64,000 nucleotides of DNA from Oscillospiraceae bacterium (GCA_012520505.1 JAAYOC010000024.1:26997-90996), one strand, 5' to 3'. Shown: positions 1-9,345, numbered from the stretch's first letter. Numbers and translations are program-made. Notes: generated by a model from the sequence alone, not told the origin.

Positions 1-1
1 T

Positions 2-418
2 CTTGCAATTTCATTTAGACTCATCGACATTAAACAGAATTTAGATTATGAAAGAAGAAAGCCTACCATTACAGTAGAAGAAACAATTAAATCTCCTCAG
101 CAAAGCACGCATTCTGCAACATCAGCAAAGACTGAAGAAAAAACGAGTAGAAGATATACTAAAGCAAGGATGCCTGAAACAGAGGAACCGGGAACGGTAG
201 CAGAAACGTCAACAATTACAACGATAGAAACGTCAACTGAAATAACAAATACAACTGAGATAGAAGAATCAACTGTCATAACAACTACTACCTCGACTAC
301 CGAAGCATCGACAACTACAACAACTACGACAACTACTACCACGACCACCGAAGCACCAACAACTACAACCGAAGCACCAACTGCGACAACAACTGGCTCT
401 TCGGCAGATCAATTATAG
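2..418 (+). CDS. C-terminal part of unidentified protein with Thr-rich tail (partial)
   Basis: The frame is open from base 2 to a TAG at 416-418, so this is the last 138 residues of a gene that starts before the window. An ATG at 170 exists, but there is no ribosome site in front of it and the frame continues upstream, so it is internal. From about residue 75 the chain is almost only Thr, Glu, Ala and Ser, including a run of 13 Thr and TEAP units, as in disordered linkers or tails of surface proteins. The first 25 visible residues look folded but I do not recognise them. A bidirectional terminator follows. Confidence 0.6.
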   Translation, partial: LAISFRLIDIKQNLDYERRKPTITVEETIKSPQQSTHSATSAKTEEKTSRRYTKARMPETEEPGTVAETSTITTIETSTEITNTTEIEESTVITTTTSTTEASTTTTTTTTTTTTTEAPTTTTEAPTATTTGSSADQL

Positions 419-481
419 TTAAAGGCATTGCAAACCTTTAAAAGAGATTCAATGTGAATATTTGGTATGAACACATAAATA

Positions 482-514
482 AAAAGCCCAGCTTTGAAGC
501 TGGGCTTTTATTTT
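482..514. terminator. Bidirectional intrinsic terminator
   Basis: GCCCAGC (486-492) pairs with GCTGGGC (499-505). T-rich sequence follows on the plus side and an A-run precedes it, which reads as a U-run on the minus side. It lies between two converging genes. Confidence 0.85.
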
Positions 515-559
515 ATTTTATTGTATTCATTACTGTGTAGGCTAATATTTTAAAAACAA

Positions 560-1552
560 TTATTTATAAGAGATTTCCCACCATTGTTCAATAGCTGCAC
601 CGAAACTTTCGTCGCCCTTTGTAAAATAAGCAGGCATATAGGTGTTAAGGTGAACAAGTCTGCCATTTCCGTCAATTGTTGCTGTTACACGAACATTTTT
701 ACAGGACATTGAAACACCGGACATAAATATTTTTGCAATATCATAAACTGCTGTTGCAGATACAGCTTTGTTTGAGTAGTTTTGTCCGCTGGTGTCATCT
801 TTTACATAAATTGTAACAATTGTATTGCTGCCACTTGTTTTTACTGTAGCAGATTTAACATCATTTGCAGTAAGGTTGCAAACATAGTTTTGCTTTTCAA
901 CTACAAATTTTTTAATAAGATCTGATTGTCCATTTACTACAACTTCTTTTCTGTCGTCCTTTGGACCGAAAGCTTTTTTTACGATTCCTGCGGAAGGTCC
1001 GGAAAGATTGTTTTCACCAACCTCAGTGTAGGTTTCACGTACTCGTGTAGCTGTAATGCTTTTTCCTGTTGTAGTTTTAATTGGATTGGCAGCTGCTTTG
1101 TAAAGATCAATTGCCTCCGCTGTTGTGTATGTTTTGCCGGCAGGAGGAGCTGTTGGTTTGGTACCACTAGAAGGAGTTCCTGTTGAAGTACCGCCACCGG
1201 TTTTCTTTGCCGGATCAGTCTTTTTTTGAGCATCTGTTTTTGTAGCACCGGTATCTTTTCCATTTTCGGTAGAAGCATCTTCTCCATCGCCTGCTTCTGC
1301 ATCTGTTTTGCCGGCTTCACCTGTTTCTCCGGAAGCTGCACCTGTTTCTTCGGAAGCTTCTCCATCTACGTTTTCATTTTCTCTTGCTTTTTCTAGAGCC
1401 TGACGTTTTTCATTTATCCAAACGATTTCACCGTCAACCTCCCCATCCCAGCCATATGCTAAAAAGTCCATATCAAGCGAACATGCTGAAAGTGAAAACA
1501 TCATAACAGTTGCCAGTAGTATAGCTGTGATTTTTGAGTGTCTTTTTTTCAT
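560..1552 (-). CDS. Lipoprotein of unknown function
   Basis: The 330-residue product has a basic N terminus, a hydrophobic segment (8-20) and a lipobox LSAC with Cys24, so it is probably exported and lipid-anchored. Residues about 55-140 form a low-complexity Ala/Glu/Gly/Thr/Lys linker. The domain from about 145 to the end, rich in Ser, Thr and Val, ends in QWWEISYK and matches no family I can name. A GGGGGG-type ribosome site precedes the ATG. It has its own promoter (1597-1625), shares a bidirectional terminator with the preceding gene, and is divergent from the AEC permease. The function is open; a surface sensor or substrate-binding role would be a guess. Confidence 0.8.
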   Translation of the reverse strand: MKKRHSKITAILLATVMMFSLSACSLDMDFLAYGWDGEVDGEIVWINEKRQALEKARENENVDGEASEETGAASGETGEAGKTDAEAGDGEDASTENGKDTGATKTDAQKKTDPAKKTGGGTSTGTPSSGTKPTAPPAGKTYTTAEAIDLYKAAANPIKTTTGKSITATRVRETYTEVGENNLSGPSAGIVKKAFGPKDDRKEVVVNGQSDLIKKFVVEKQNYVCNLTANDVKSATVKTSGSNTIVTIYVKDDTSGQNYSNKAVSATAVYDIAKIFMSGVSMSCKNVRVTATIDGNGRLVHLNTYMPAYFTKGDESFGAAIEQWWEISYK

Positions 1553-1596
1553 TTTTTTCCCCCCATATTTTATACTAACAAATTAGTAACTACCCT

Positions 1597-1625
1597 ATTA
1601 TATTAGAGTTCTAGCTTGTTTGCAA
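1597..1625 (-). promoter_or_regulatory. Promoter of the lipoprotein gene
   Basis: On the minus strand TTGCAA (1625-1620), 17 bp, TATAAT (1602-1597). Its -35 overlaps the -35 of the divergent permease promoter. Confidence 0.65.
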
Positions 1626-1644
1626 GTCTCTAGTGTGCTAATAT
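1616..1644 (+). promoter_or_regulatory. Promoter of the AEC permease gene
   Basis: TTGTTT (1616-1621), 17 bp, TAATAT (1639-1644), about 35 bp before the start codon. The -35 shares bases with the minus-strand promoter. Confidence 0.5.
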
Positions 1645-1679
1645 ACATATGTATTTTTTGTGAATATTGGTGAAAAGAT

Positions 1680-2609
1680 ATGACTTTTTATTTTTTTACA
1701 GTGGCACAGCAAGTTATGGTTTTATTTTTGCTGATGCTACTTGGTATAATTGCAAATCGTTTCAAATGGCTTAATGAAAATTCAGTAGCAGGCATGACCA
1801 AGATTGCACTTTATTTGGTTACTCCCTGTGTCATTATTAATTCATTTTGTCGAGAAATGGAAGAAGAACTTTTAGAGGGACTTGTGGTGACTGCAATTAT
1901 TTCAGTTGCAATTTATACTGGAGCAATTCTTTTGGCTCATCTTTTTATAAAAGATAAGGATGAAGGAAAGGAAAGAATATTTAGATTTGCTGCAGTTTTT
2001 GGAAATTGTGGATTTATGGGTCTTCCGTTACAACAAGCAATTTTGGGAGATGAAGGTGTTTTTTATGGTGCGGTATATGTTGCTGTATTTAATATTATTG
2101 TTTGGACTTATGGTGTATTTGAAATAAGTGGTAAAAAGGAAGAATTTTCTGTAAAAAAGTTAATTCTTAATCCTGGTGTTTTGGGCACATTAATTGGTTT
2201 TACAATCTTTTTATTTCAGATAAAATTGCCTTTTATAGTAGACACTTCAATCGCACATATGGCAGCACTTAATGCACCGCTTCCAATGATTATTATTGGA
2301 TACTATATAGGAAATCTTACTATAAGATCTTTTACTACAAACAAAAAACAGTATATTCCAGCTTTTTTAAGACTTGTAGCAATTCCTCTCATATCGATTT
2401 TTGTAATGAATTTGTTTAATGTTGATCCACTTATTATGGTTGCTTGTACAATCGCTACGGCAACCCCTGTTGCGGCCAATACTGCAATGTTCGCAACGTT
2501 TTATAAAAGAGATGCTGAACTTTCGGCGGGTTTGGTATCAATTACGACTTTAATCTCGATTGTAACTATTCCAATTTTAGTTTCACTTGCACAAGCTATG
2601 GCAAATTAA
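1680..2609 (+). CDS. AEC-family (auxin efflux carrier-like) permease
   Basis: This is a 309-residue polytopic membrane protein with about ten hydrophobic segments split into two halves by a charged loop near residues 145-155. The N-terminal pattern (VMVLFLLMLLGIIANRFKWL) and the NCGFMGLPL motif near residue 100 are typical of AEC transporters, which in bacteria export or exchange small carboxylates such as malate. The length fits the family. A weak GGTGAAAAG ribosome site precedes the ATG. It is a single gene with its own promoter. The substrate cannot be read from the sequence. Confidence 0.88.
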   Translation: MTFYFFTVAQQVMVLFLLMLLGIIANRFKWLNENSVAGMTKIALYLVTPCVIINSFCREMEEELLEGLVVTAIISVAIYTGAILLAHLFIKDKDEGKERIFRFAAVFGNCGFMGLPLQQAILGDEGVFYGAVYVAVFNIIVWTYGVFEISGKKEEFSVKKLILNPGVLGTLIGFTIFLFQIKLPFIVDTSIAHMAALNAPLPMIIIGYYIGNLTIRSFTTNKKQYIPAFLRLVAIPLISIFVMNLFNVDPLIMVACTIATATPVAANTAMFATFYKRDAELSAGLVSITTLISIVTIPILVSLAQAMAN

Positions 2610-2634
2610 TAAGATACATTAATGATAGAAATAG

Positions 2635-2660
2635 TAAAAAGCCTCCCGAAAAGGAGGCTC
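2635..2660 (-). terminator. Terminator of the serC-serA operon
   Basis: GCCTCC (2641-2646) pairs with GGAGGC (2653-2658). The A-run at 2636-2640 reads as a U-run on the minus strand just after serA. No T-run follows on the plus side. Confidence 0.8.
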
Positions 2661-2676
2661 TAACTGTTGTGTTAAA

Positions 2677-3846
2677 CTATTTTACGACTCTAACTCTAAC
2701 TATACCGTCAATGTTTCTAATTGTATTAACAATATCGGGAGTGACTTCTTCGTCTACGTCCACCATTGTATAAGCAATGTCTCCTCTTGATCTGTTGAGC
2801 ATGTCATTGATGTTTACATTAGCAGAAGTAAATGTACCTGTAATTTGACTAATCATGCTTGGGATATTTTTATGGTATACGCAAACACGATGTGCTACGG
2901 TCCTTTGCATATTTGCGTTTGGCATATTCACAGAATTATTTATATTACCGTTTTCTAAATAATCTACAAGCTCAAACACAGCCATTCGTGCACAGTTTTC
3001 TTCGGATTCCGGAGTCGAAGCACCGAGATGAGGAATAGCAATTACTCCGGGAACACCAAGGATGTCTTCACTTATGAAATCGGTTACATAGGCTGCAACC
3101 TTACCTGTGCCAAGAGCTTCAATAATATCAGTAGTATTTACAAGTTCACCTCTTGAGAAGTTTAAAATGCGAACACCATCTTTCATCCCTGCGATTGATG
3201 ATTCACAAATTAAATCTCTAGTTTCATTTGTGAGAGGTACATGGACTGAAATATAGTCACAAGTTGCAAAAATATCTTTCATACTTTTCGCATGGAAAAT
3301 TGTTGAAGAAACATTCCAAGCAGCATCGACAGATAAGTAAGGATCGTATCCGTAAACTTCCATACCAAGACCTTTAGCTGCATTTGCAACAAGGACTCCA
3401 ATTGCACCAAGACCGATTACACCAAGCTTTTTATTTTTAATCTCAGGGCCTGTAAAAGCAGACTTTCCTTTTTCAGCTTGCTTTGCAACATTAGCCTCTG
3501 GTGTGTCTTTGAGTGTTTTAGCAAACTCGATTCCGGGAATAATTTTACGACTGGCAAGAAGAAGTCCACAAATAACAAGTTCTTTTACAGCATTTGCGTT
3601 ACCACCCGGGGTGTTAAATACGCAAATACCTTTTTCGGTACATCTGTCAACAGGAATGTTGTTTACACCGGTGCCTGCCCTTGCAATTGCAACAGTTTTT
3701 TCACCAAATTCCATATCGTGCATTATGGCAGAACGAACAATTATAGCATCAGGATTCTCCATTTCTGTGCCATATGTATAAGATTTTCTGTCAAAATGGT
3801 CAAGACCGCTTGGTGAAATTTTATTTAAGGTTAAAATTTTATACAT
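2677..3846 (-). CDS. serA: D-3-phosphoglycerate dehydrogenase
   Basis: First step of serine synthesis: NAD-dependent oxidation of 3-phosphoglycerate to 3-phosphohydroxypyruvate, in the cytosol. The 389-residue chain has a D-2-hydroxyacid dehydrogenase fold: Rossmann motif GLGAIG near 150, an Arg in NFSRGELVN, and the catalytic His in IPHLGAST. The last 75 residues form an ACT domain, the usual serine-sensing module. This is the short form without the intervening domain of long SerA. I chose the ATG at 3846; the longer frame needs a TTG inside serC. The ATG overlaps the serC stop (ATGTATAA), so the two are translationally coupled. Confidence 0.95.
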   Translation of the reverse strand: MYKILTLNKISPSGLDHFDRKSYTYGTEMENPDAIIVRSAIMHDMEFGEKTVAIARAGTGVNNIPVDRCTEKGICVFNTPGGNANAVKELVICGLLLASRKIIPGIEFAKTLKDTPEANVAKQAEKGKSAFTGPEIKNKKLGVIGLGAIGVLVANAAKGLGMEVYGYDPYLSVDAAWNVSSTIFHAKSMKDIFATCDYISVHVPLTNETRDLICESSIAGMKDGVRILNFSRGELVNTTDIIEALGTGKVAAYVTDFISEDILGVPGVIAIPHLGASTPESEENCARMAVFELVDYLENGNINNSVNMPNANMQRTVAHRVCVYHKNIPSMISQITGTFTSANVNINDMLNRSRGDIAYTMVDVDEEVTPDIVNTIRNIDGIVRVRVVK

Positions 3847-4930
3847 TTTTCTTATGTTCCTCTTCAAATTTTTTCATAAACTCTACGAGTGCTTCAACAC
3901 CTTCAATAGGCATACCGTTGTAAAGTGATGCACGCATACCACCGGTGCTGCTATGACCTTTAAGATTGACAAAACCAGCTTCTCTAGCAGCCTTAACAAA
4001 TTCAGCGTCAAGCTCTGGGCTTGTTGAGAAGAATGGAACATTCATGAGTGAACGGTCTTCTTTTGGAACTGGAGCAGTAAAAATTTCAGAGTTATCAAGA
4101 AAATTGTAAAGAATCTTTGCTTTTGTTTCGCTACGAATCTTCATAGCTTCAAGTCCACCTGCCTTCTTAACCCACTCAAGAACGAGTTTGCACATGTAAA
4201 TTGTGTAACAAGGAGGTGTGTTAAGCATTGAACCGGCTGCTGCCTGCTTGTCATAGTCAAGCATAGTTGGAATGAGGTCCATTGGTTTTTTAATTAGACC
4301 TTTTTTGTAAATTATGAAAGTAACACCGGCTGGAGCCATGTTCTTTTGAGCGCCACCGTAAACCATGTCGAATTTTGTAACATCGATAGGCTCTGAGAGC
4401 ACGCAAGAAGATATATCGCAAACGATTGGAACATTGCCAGTGTCAGGAATTTCACGAATTATGTTGCCGTGAACTGTTTCGTTCATGCAGTAGTAAAAAT
4501 AGTCAGCATCCGGACGGAATTGGCTCTTATCAAATTTTGGAGCATAGTAGAAGTTTTTATCTTCTGAAGTTGCAACTATTTTAATGTCGCCGTATCGTTG
4601 AGCTTCTTTTGTAGCTTTTTTTGACCAAAGTCCTGAAACTACATAGTCAGCTTTGCCGGAACCGGTCATAAGGTTCATTGGAATTGCTGAGAACTGAGTT
4701 GTAGCACCACCTTGAAGGAAGAGAACGTTGTAATTGTCCGGGACGTTCATAATTTCACGAAGTAAAGCTTCTGTATCGTTAAGAATTTTTTTGAATTCCT
4801 CACTTCTGTGAGACATCTCCATGACTGATTGACCAGTACCCTCGTAATCAAGCATCTGTGCTGCTGCTTTGTTTAAAACGGATTCCGGGAGTGTTGAAGG
4901 TCCCGCTGAAAAATTATAAGGTCTTGTCAT
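3839..4930 (-). CDS. serC: Phosphoserine aminotransferase
   Basis: PLP enzyme that converts 3-phosphohydroxypyruvate and glutamate to phosphoserine. The 363 residues match the family length. The start reads MTRPYNFSAGPS, the class-V aminotransferase opening of SerC, and the PLP lysine is Lys196 in GGAQKNM. A good GGAGG precedes the ATG at 4930. A longer frame to 4984 is ruled out because its start would overlap the -10 box of a near-consensus promoter. It is first in the serC-serA operon; no phosphoserine phosphatase gene is in this window. Confidence 0.95.
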   Translation of the reverse strand: MTRPYNFSAGPSTLPESVLNKAAAQMLDYEGTGQSVMEMSHRSEEFKKILNDTEALLREIMNVPDNYNVLFLQGGATTQFSAIPMNLMTGSGKADYVVSGLWSKKATKEAQRYGDIKIVATSEDKNFYYAPKFDKSQFRPDADYFYYCMNETVHGNIIREIPDTGNVPIVCDISSCVLSEPIDVTKFDMVYGGAQKNMAPAGVTFIIYKKGLIKKPMDLIPTMLDYDKQAAAGSMLNTPPCYTIYMCKLVLEWVKKAGGLEAMKIRSETKAKILYNFLDNSEIFTAPVPKEDRSLMNVPFFSTSPELDAEFVKAAREAGFVNLKGHSSTGGMRASLYNGMPIEGVEALVEFMKKFEEEHKKNV

Positions 4931-4985
4931 TTGTATAATCCTCCAATATAAAATTAATAATATTTTTAATGTAAAACATGGCATA

Positions 4986-5014
4986 ATTATAGGACCTCAA
5001 AACAAGTTTGTCAA
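4986..5014 (-). promoter_or_regulatory. Consensus promoter of serC-serA
   Basis: On the minus strand TTGACA (5014-5009), exactly 17 bp, TATAAT (4991-4986): a perfect sigma-A promoter. Transcription would begin near 4979, giving a leader of about 50 nt with no obvious riboswitch. Confidence 0.88.
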
Positions 5015-5213
5015 TAAAAATAACAAACTTTAGCAAAAAAAGAAGTGGCTGGCTAAAATATATTGATATAAAAATAACAATCTTTATGCAAGATGAAGGA
5101 TTCTTTCTCTCAAAAAGCATAAATTAAAAAAGTTAACTGTGGTAATTTATAGATTAACTATAGTGGTTATAACTGCAAGGATTTTTAATAGAGCTTGAGT
5201 AATGTTTGAAGTA

Positions 5214-5246
5214 AAAAAAGACCATACCCGAGGATATGGTCTTTTT
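5214..5246. terminator. Terminator after the GtrA-like gene
   Basis: AAAAAGACCATA pairs with TATGGTCTTTTT around an 8-nt loop. It lies 25 bp past the stop of the minus-strand gene at 5271 and would work in both directions. Confidence 0.85.
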
Positions 5247-5270
5247 AAATGTAAATAATTAGCATGAGCT

Positions 5271-5912
5271 TTAAGCGGTTTTTTCAGTTTTTGTAGCTTC
5301 TTCAGTTTCTTCAACTTCTTCTACTTTTTCCTTAAGGAGTACAAATTTTTCAAGTGGGAAAAGTACAATTAATTGAATCATACCAGCAGCAAGACTTGCA
5401 ATTGTTCTTGCAAGGTTCTGTAGAATTCCTATTCCGGCAGTTGAGAGCAGGGAATAGATAAATGCTTGGAACCATGTTGAGAAGAGAATAAGTGCTGTAA
5501 GAACAAAAATGTAGATTACAAAACAGTAAGTAGGCGCATCAGATTTGAAGGTTGTCTTCTTGTTTTGAATGTAGCCATATACGTTTGCAAGTGCATTTGA
5601 GAGGAAGAATGGAAGCACATAACCCCATGTAACTACTCCATTTATAACGTATTTTGTAAAGTCTCTAGCACCTACTTCAGTACTTACATCAAAGAGAGAT
5701 TCTGGTACAAAAATCTTTTGTAAGAATTCCGGAAGTGTAGTTGTCATATGGTCAAAGATGAGTGGGAGTGTATTCGCTAATATCAGCTGAATAATTGTAA
5801 CTCCAAGACTAACTACAAGAAATTTTACGAATTGCCAAAGGGCTTTAATGCCTTCGCCTTTTGCAGCTGCAGCATCGTCAATTTTTTCAAGAAAACTCTT
5901 TTTTTCTGCCAT
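5271..5912 (-). CDS. GtrA-like membrane protein
   Basis: About 213 residues with roughly four membrane segments (near 28-50, 90-112, 125-150 and 165-190) and an acidic Glu/Thr-rich C-terminal tail. The segment NALANVYGYIQNKKTTF resembles the GtrA signature (Asn, then NKxxxF). GtrA proteins are thought to move undecaprenyl-linked sugars or to assist surface polysaccharide glycosylation. An extra stretch of about 35 residues lies between the first and second membrane segments. I start at 5912 because GGAGG lies 9 nt upstream, inside the longer frame that begins at 5927. It is divergent from glf-galE, which supports a cell-surface glycan role by inference. Confidence 0.65.
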   Translation of the reverse strand: MAEKKSFLEKIDDAAAAKGEGIKALWQFVKFLVVSLGVTIIQLILANTLPLIFDHMTTTLPEFLQKIFVPESLFDVSTEVGARDFTKYVINGVVTWGYVLPFFLSNALANVYGYIQNKKTTFKSDAPTYCFVIYIFVLTALILFSTWFQAFIYSLLSTAGIGILQNLARTIASLAAGMIQLIVLFPLEKFVLLKEKVEEVEETEEATKTEKTA

Positions 5913-5949
5913 AAGATTATCCTCCATATATTAAATAATCAACGCGTCT

Positions 5950-5978
5950 AGAATACCATAAAATAAACATTAATGCAA
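5950..5978 (-). promoter_or_regulatory. Promoter of the GtrA-like gene
   Basis: On the minus strand TTGCAT (5978-5973), 17 bp, TATTCT (5955-5950). It abuts the divergent glf promoter. Confidence 0.65.
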
Positions 5979-6007
5979 TTGAATAAGCATTTGTTTTAGT
6001 GTACAAT
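5979..6007 (+). promoter_or_regulatory. Promoter of glf-galE
   Basis: TTGAAT (5979-5984), 17 bp, TACAAT (6002-6007). Its -35 box directly adjoins the -35 box of the minus-strand promoter. Confidence 0.65.
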
Positions 6008-6048
6008 GTTAGCGACAATTTTTTGTAGGAAATGTGAGGAGAATACAA

Positions 6049-7161
6049 ATGTATGATTATTTAGTTGTTGGAGCAGGCCTTTTTGGTGCAACATTTGCAA
6101 GACAGGCGATGGATGCTGGAAAATCTGTGCTTGTAATTGATAAGAGATCACATGTTGGTGGTAATGTTTACACAGAAAAACAAGAAGGAATAAATGTGCA
6201 TGTATATGGCGCACATATATTCCATACAAATAATACTAAGGTTTGGGAGTATGTAAATAAGTTTGCAAGTTTTAACAGATTTACTAATTCTCCGGTGGCA
6301 AATTATGAAGGAGAACTTTATTCACTTCCGTTTAATATGTATACCTTTAATAAGATGTGGGGTGTTGTAACTCCGGAAGAGGCAGAGGCAAAAATTGCAG
6401 AACAAAAAGCAGCTGCAGGTATAACCGAACCTCGAAACCTAGAAGAACAGGCAATCAGTCTTGTGGGTGTTGATATTTATGAAAAACTCATTAAGGGTTA
6501 TACTGAGAAGCAGTGGGGGCGTCCATGTACTGAACTTCCTTCCTTCATTATAAAGAGGCTTCCTGTTAGATTTACTTTTGACAACAACTATTTTAATGCT
6601 CTATATCAAGGAATTCCAATTGGTGGATATACAAAGATGGTTGAGAATATGCTTGCAGGTATAGATGTTAAGCTTAATGTTGATTATCTTGAAAATAAAG
6701 AAAAGTGGAACGGGATGGCTAAAAAAGTTCTTTATACCGGGGCGATTGATGCATATTTTGATTATTCACTTTCACCTCTTCAATATAGATCTGTTCGTTT
6801 TGAAAATGAAGTTTTAGATAAGCCAAATTTCCAAGGAAATGCTGCGGTGAACTACACTTCAAGTAAAGTTCCTTATACAAGAATTATTGAACATAAATGG
6901 TTTGAGTTTGGTAAGGATGAAGAGGGTAATGAGCTTCCAAAGACAATCATTACCAAAGAATATTCATCCGAGTGGCAGGTGGGTGATGAGCCATATTACC
7001 CTGTGAATGATGAGGCTAATGGTGAGCTTTTAGCAAAATATAAGAAACTCGCTGAGAGTGAGGACAATATAATTTTTGGTGGTCGTCTTGGTGAATATAA
7101 GTACTATGATATGGACCAAGTAATTGCACGCGCCCTTGAGGTCGCAGCAGAAGTAATTTAA
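6049..7161 (+). CDS. glf: UDP-galactopyranose mutase
   Basis: Flavoenzyme that interconverts UDP-galactopyranose and UDP-galactofuranose, the donor for galactofuranose-containing surface polysaccharides. The 370-residue protein opens with the FAD motif [12 protein letters not shown] and has the GGNVYTEK and YGAHIFHTN motifs of the family, KQWGRP near residue 160, and [15 protein letters not shown] near the end. I start at the ATG at 6049, behind TGAGGAGA, rather than at 6034. galE follows after 14 bp; together they can turn UDP-glucose into UDP-galactofuranose. Confidence 0.95.
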   Translation: MYDYLVVGAGLFGATFARQAMDAGKSVLVIDKRSHVGGNVYTEKQEGINVHVYGAHIFHTNNTKVWEYVNKFASFNRFTNSPVANYEGELYSLPFNMYTFNKMWGVVTPEEAEAKIAEQKAAAGITEPRNLEEQAISLVGVDIYEKLIKGYTEKQWGRPCTELPSFIIKRLPVRFTFDNNYFNALYQGIPIGGYTKMVENMLAGIDVKLNVDYLENKEKWNGMAKKVLYTGAIDAYFDYSLSPLQYRSVRFENEVLDKPNFQGNAAVNYTSSKVPYTRIIEHKWFEFGKDEEGNELPKTIITKEYSSEWQVGDEPYYPVNDEANGELLAKYKKLAESEDNIIFGGRLGEYKYYDMDQVIARALEVAAEVI

Positions 7162-7175
7162 AGAGGTATTTTTAT

Positions 7176-8192
7176 ATGACAATTCTTTGTACAGGCGGAG
7201 CGGGTTATATAGGTAGTCATACTGTCGTTGAACTTCAAAATGCCGGTTACGACGTTGTTGTACTTGACAATCTTTCAAACTCGTCTGTGGAAGCTTTGAA
7301 CCGCGTAGAAAAAATTACAGATAAATCAGTGAAATTTTATGAAGCTGATATCCTTGATTCAGTTGCTCTTGATAAAATATTTTCAGAAAATGATATTGAT
7401 GCAGTAATTCATTTTGCCGGACTCAAGGCAGTAGGTGAATCTGTGGAAAAACCACTTGAATATTATAAGAACAATATTGCTGGTACGGTATGTCTTTGTC
7501 AAGTTATGAGAAAACATAATGTAAAAAATATCATTTTTTCTTCATCTGCAACAGTTTATGGAGAACCGGCATTTATTCCTATTACAGAGGAATGTCCAAA
7601 GAGTGCCCCAACAAACCCTTATGGTTGGACAAAATCTATGCTTGAACAAGTACTTATAGACCTTCACACTTCTGATAATTCCTGGAATGTTGTGTTACTT
7701 CGTTACTTTAATCCTATTGGTGCACATGAGTCCGGTCTTATTGGTGAGGATCCAAAGGGGATTCCAAATAATTTAGTTCCTTATATTGCACAGGTAGCTG
7801 TAGGAAAAAGAGAGGCTTTAGGTGTGTTCGGCAACGATTATGATACGCCTGATGGAACTGGTGTGCGAGATTATATTCATGTGGTGGACCTTGCAATTGG
7901 TCACGTCAAGGCTCTGTCAAAGCTTTCTTCAAATGGTGGAGTTTATATTTATAACCTTGGTACAGGAAACGGCTATAGTGTCCTTGACGTTCTAAAGGCT
8001 TATGAAAAGGCGTGTGGTAAAACGTTGCCATACGAGATTAAGCCTCGTCGCGAGGGTGATATTGCGACCTGCTATTGTGTGGCAGACAAAGCAGCCCGCG
8101 AGCTCGGTTGGACAGCAGAACGAAACATTGATGATATGTGTAGAGATTCATGGAACTGGCAAAGTAAAAATCCTGATGGGTATAATAGTTAA
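7176..8192 (+). CDS. galE: UDP-glucose 4-epimerase
   Basis: Interconverts UDP-glucose and UDP-galactose with bound NAD in the cytosol. The extended short-chain dehydrogenase fold is clear: GGAGYIGSH at the N terminus, Ser/Thr in SSSATVYG, and catalytic Tyr149/Lys153 in [17 protein letters not shown] and [10 protein letters not shown] are GalE signatures. The 338-residue length is typical. Its product feeds Glf, encoded just upstream in the same operon, and it could also serve galactose use. The sequence after the stop contains only a weak hairpin. Confidence 0.95.
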   Translation: MTILCTGGAGYIGSHTVVELQNAGYDVVVLDNLSNSSVEALNRVEKITDKSVKFYEADILDSVALDKIFSENDIDAVIHFAGLKAVGESVEKPLEYYKNNIAGTVCLCQVMRKHNVKNIIFSSSATVYGEPAFIPITEECPKSAPTNPYGWTKSMLEQVLIDLHTSDNSWNVVLLRYFNPIGAHESGLIGEDPKGIPNNLVPYIAQVAVGKREALGVFGNDYDTPDGTGVRDYIHVVDLAIGHVKALSKLSSNGGVYIYNLGTGNGYSVLDVLKAYEKACGKTLPYEIKPRREGDIATCYCVADKAARELGWTAERNIDDMCRDSWNWQSKNPDGYNS

Positions 8193-8228
8193 CTTTTTTA
8201 AAAGATATGTTTTTTAATGTGTCTTTTA

Positions 8229-8280
8229 TTGTTTTATAAATGCACAGTTTAGTACTATATTGGTGCGTAATCAATATAGT
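8229..8280 (+). promoter_or_regulatory. Promoter with overlapping palindrome, hydrolase gene
   Basis: TTGTTT (8229-8234), 18 bp, TACTAT (8253-8258). A perfect inverted repeat, ACTATATTG (8254-8262) and CAATATAGT (8272-8280), covers the -10 and start region. That is where a repressor operator would lie; a hairpin at the mRNA 5' end is the other option. Confidence 0.45.
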
Positions 8281-8337
8281 GTTAAAGGTAAGCATGTTTG
8301 AAAAATAAGGAGAAAATTCAAGTAAAGGAGCAAACAA

Positions 8338-9258
8338 ATGGGACGTTTAAAGGTAGTTGAATTTATTGAGAATAAACAGTTTGATGGTTGGCCTTATGAA
8401 AACAGTAAATATTTTTTAACGGGTGAATATAAGCTTCATTATCGAATAGATGTGCCTAAAGGTAGAGAAAAGGGTAAAATGTTTATGATTCATGGCTTTG
8501 GTTGTGACACAACATTTTATGATGAGCTTGTTATAGAATATGTTTCTAAAGGAATTCGCTGTGTACGTGTAGATCTTCCAGATTTTGGTTATTCTACACG
8601 TGAACTCAAAGGAATTGATTATGTTAATCAAGTAGATATGCTTATTGAACTTATGGACTACCTTGATTCAAAAGAAAGAAAACCTGATAAATGGATTGTT
8701 GTAGGACATTCAATGGGTGGATCTGTTACACTTGATATTGCTACTAGAGGTACAGAAAAATATAAGGCTTTAATGCTTTATGCTCCAATGTTTATGGTTA
8801 ATATGCCACCAACTTTTTCAAAAATATTTTTGTCAAATACAATGGGAAAAATGTTAGAAACAGTATTTAAATATGTTTTACCGTATGATGCTGTTGTAAA
8901 GTTTATCATTCTTATTGCAACAATGAATCCATGTTATGTAAAGAATTATGATATTTCTAAGGCTTCAACACCATTTAAGATTCAAGATACTGCTAAAGGT
9001 CTTTGTTATATGAGTGCTCATGCAAGCCATCCATCATACGAATCTGTTGGTAAAATTGATATACCAATTCTCCTTGTTTGGGGTGGACTGGATCTCTTTG
9101 TACCACCTTTTAAAGTTATTAAACTTTCGAAGGCTCTTCCGGCAGAAACTGTGATTCATACAATTAGACGTGCAGGGCATTGCCTTGTTCAGGATCGTGC
9201 GAAGAAGTGTGCAAAATATGGAATAGCATTTCTTAAAACAAACAAACTTTATCGATGA
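8338..9258 (+). CDS. Alpha/beta-hydrolase family protein
   Basis: A 306-residue alpha/beta hydrolase. The nucleophile elbow GHSMGG places Ser125; Asp252 in GGLDLFVPP and His281 in RAGHCL complete a likely triad. MIHGFGCDTTF gives the oxyanion-side HG motif. A lid-like hydrophobic insertion spans about 150-200. There is no signal peptide. An AAGGAG ribosome site lies 7 nt before the ATG. The fold indicates an esterase, lipase or C-C bond hydrolase, but the substrate is unknown. It is a single gene downstream of galE, probably with its own regulated promoter. Confidence 0.85.
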   Translation: MGRLKVVEFIENKQFDGWPYENSKYFLTGEYKLHYRIDVPKGREKGKMFMIHGFGCDTTFYDELVIEYVSKGIRCVRVDLPDFGYSTRELKGIDYVNQVDMLIELMDYLDSKERKPDKWIVVGHSMGGSVTLDIATRGTEKYKALMLYAPMFMVNMPPTFSKIFLSNTMGKMLETVFKYVLPYDAVVKFIILIATMNPCYVKNYDISKASTPFKIQDTAKGLCYMSAHASHPSYESVGKIDIPILLVWGGLDLFVPPFKVIKLSKALPAETVIHTIRRAGHCLVQDRAKKCAKYGIAFLKTNKLYR

Positions 9259-9345
9259 ATAAAAGTGATAAATTAGAATAGTCAAAATAAGCTAGGAATA
9301 AGGAAGTGAAAAATAAAGAAATTGTTAATTAAAAATACTGAAAAT

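Noticed and set aside
979..1365. Alternate-frame ORF in the lipoprotein gene
   Set aside because: Low-complexity Lys/Gln translation caused by the repeat-rich linker of the real gene.
4931..4984. N-terminal extension of serC to 4984
   Set aside because: The extended start would overlap the -10 box of a consensus promoter; GGAGG precedes the ATG at 4930.
8200..8232. Terminator after galE
   Set aside because: Only a 6-bp A/T stem with a 12-base loop; too weak.
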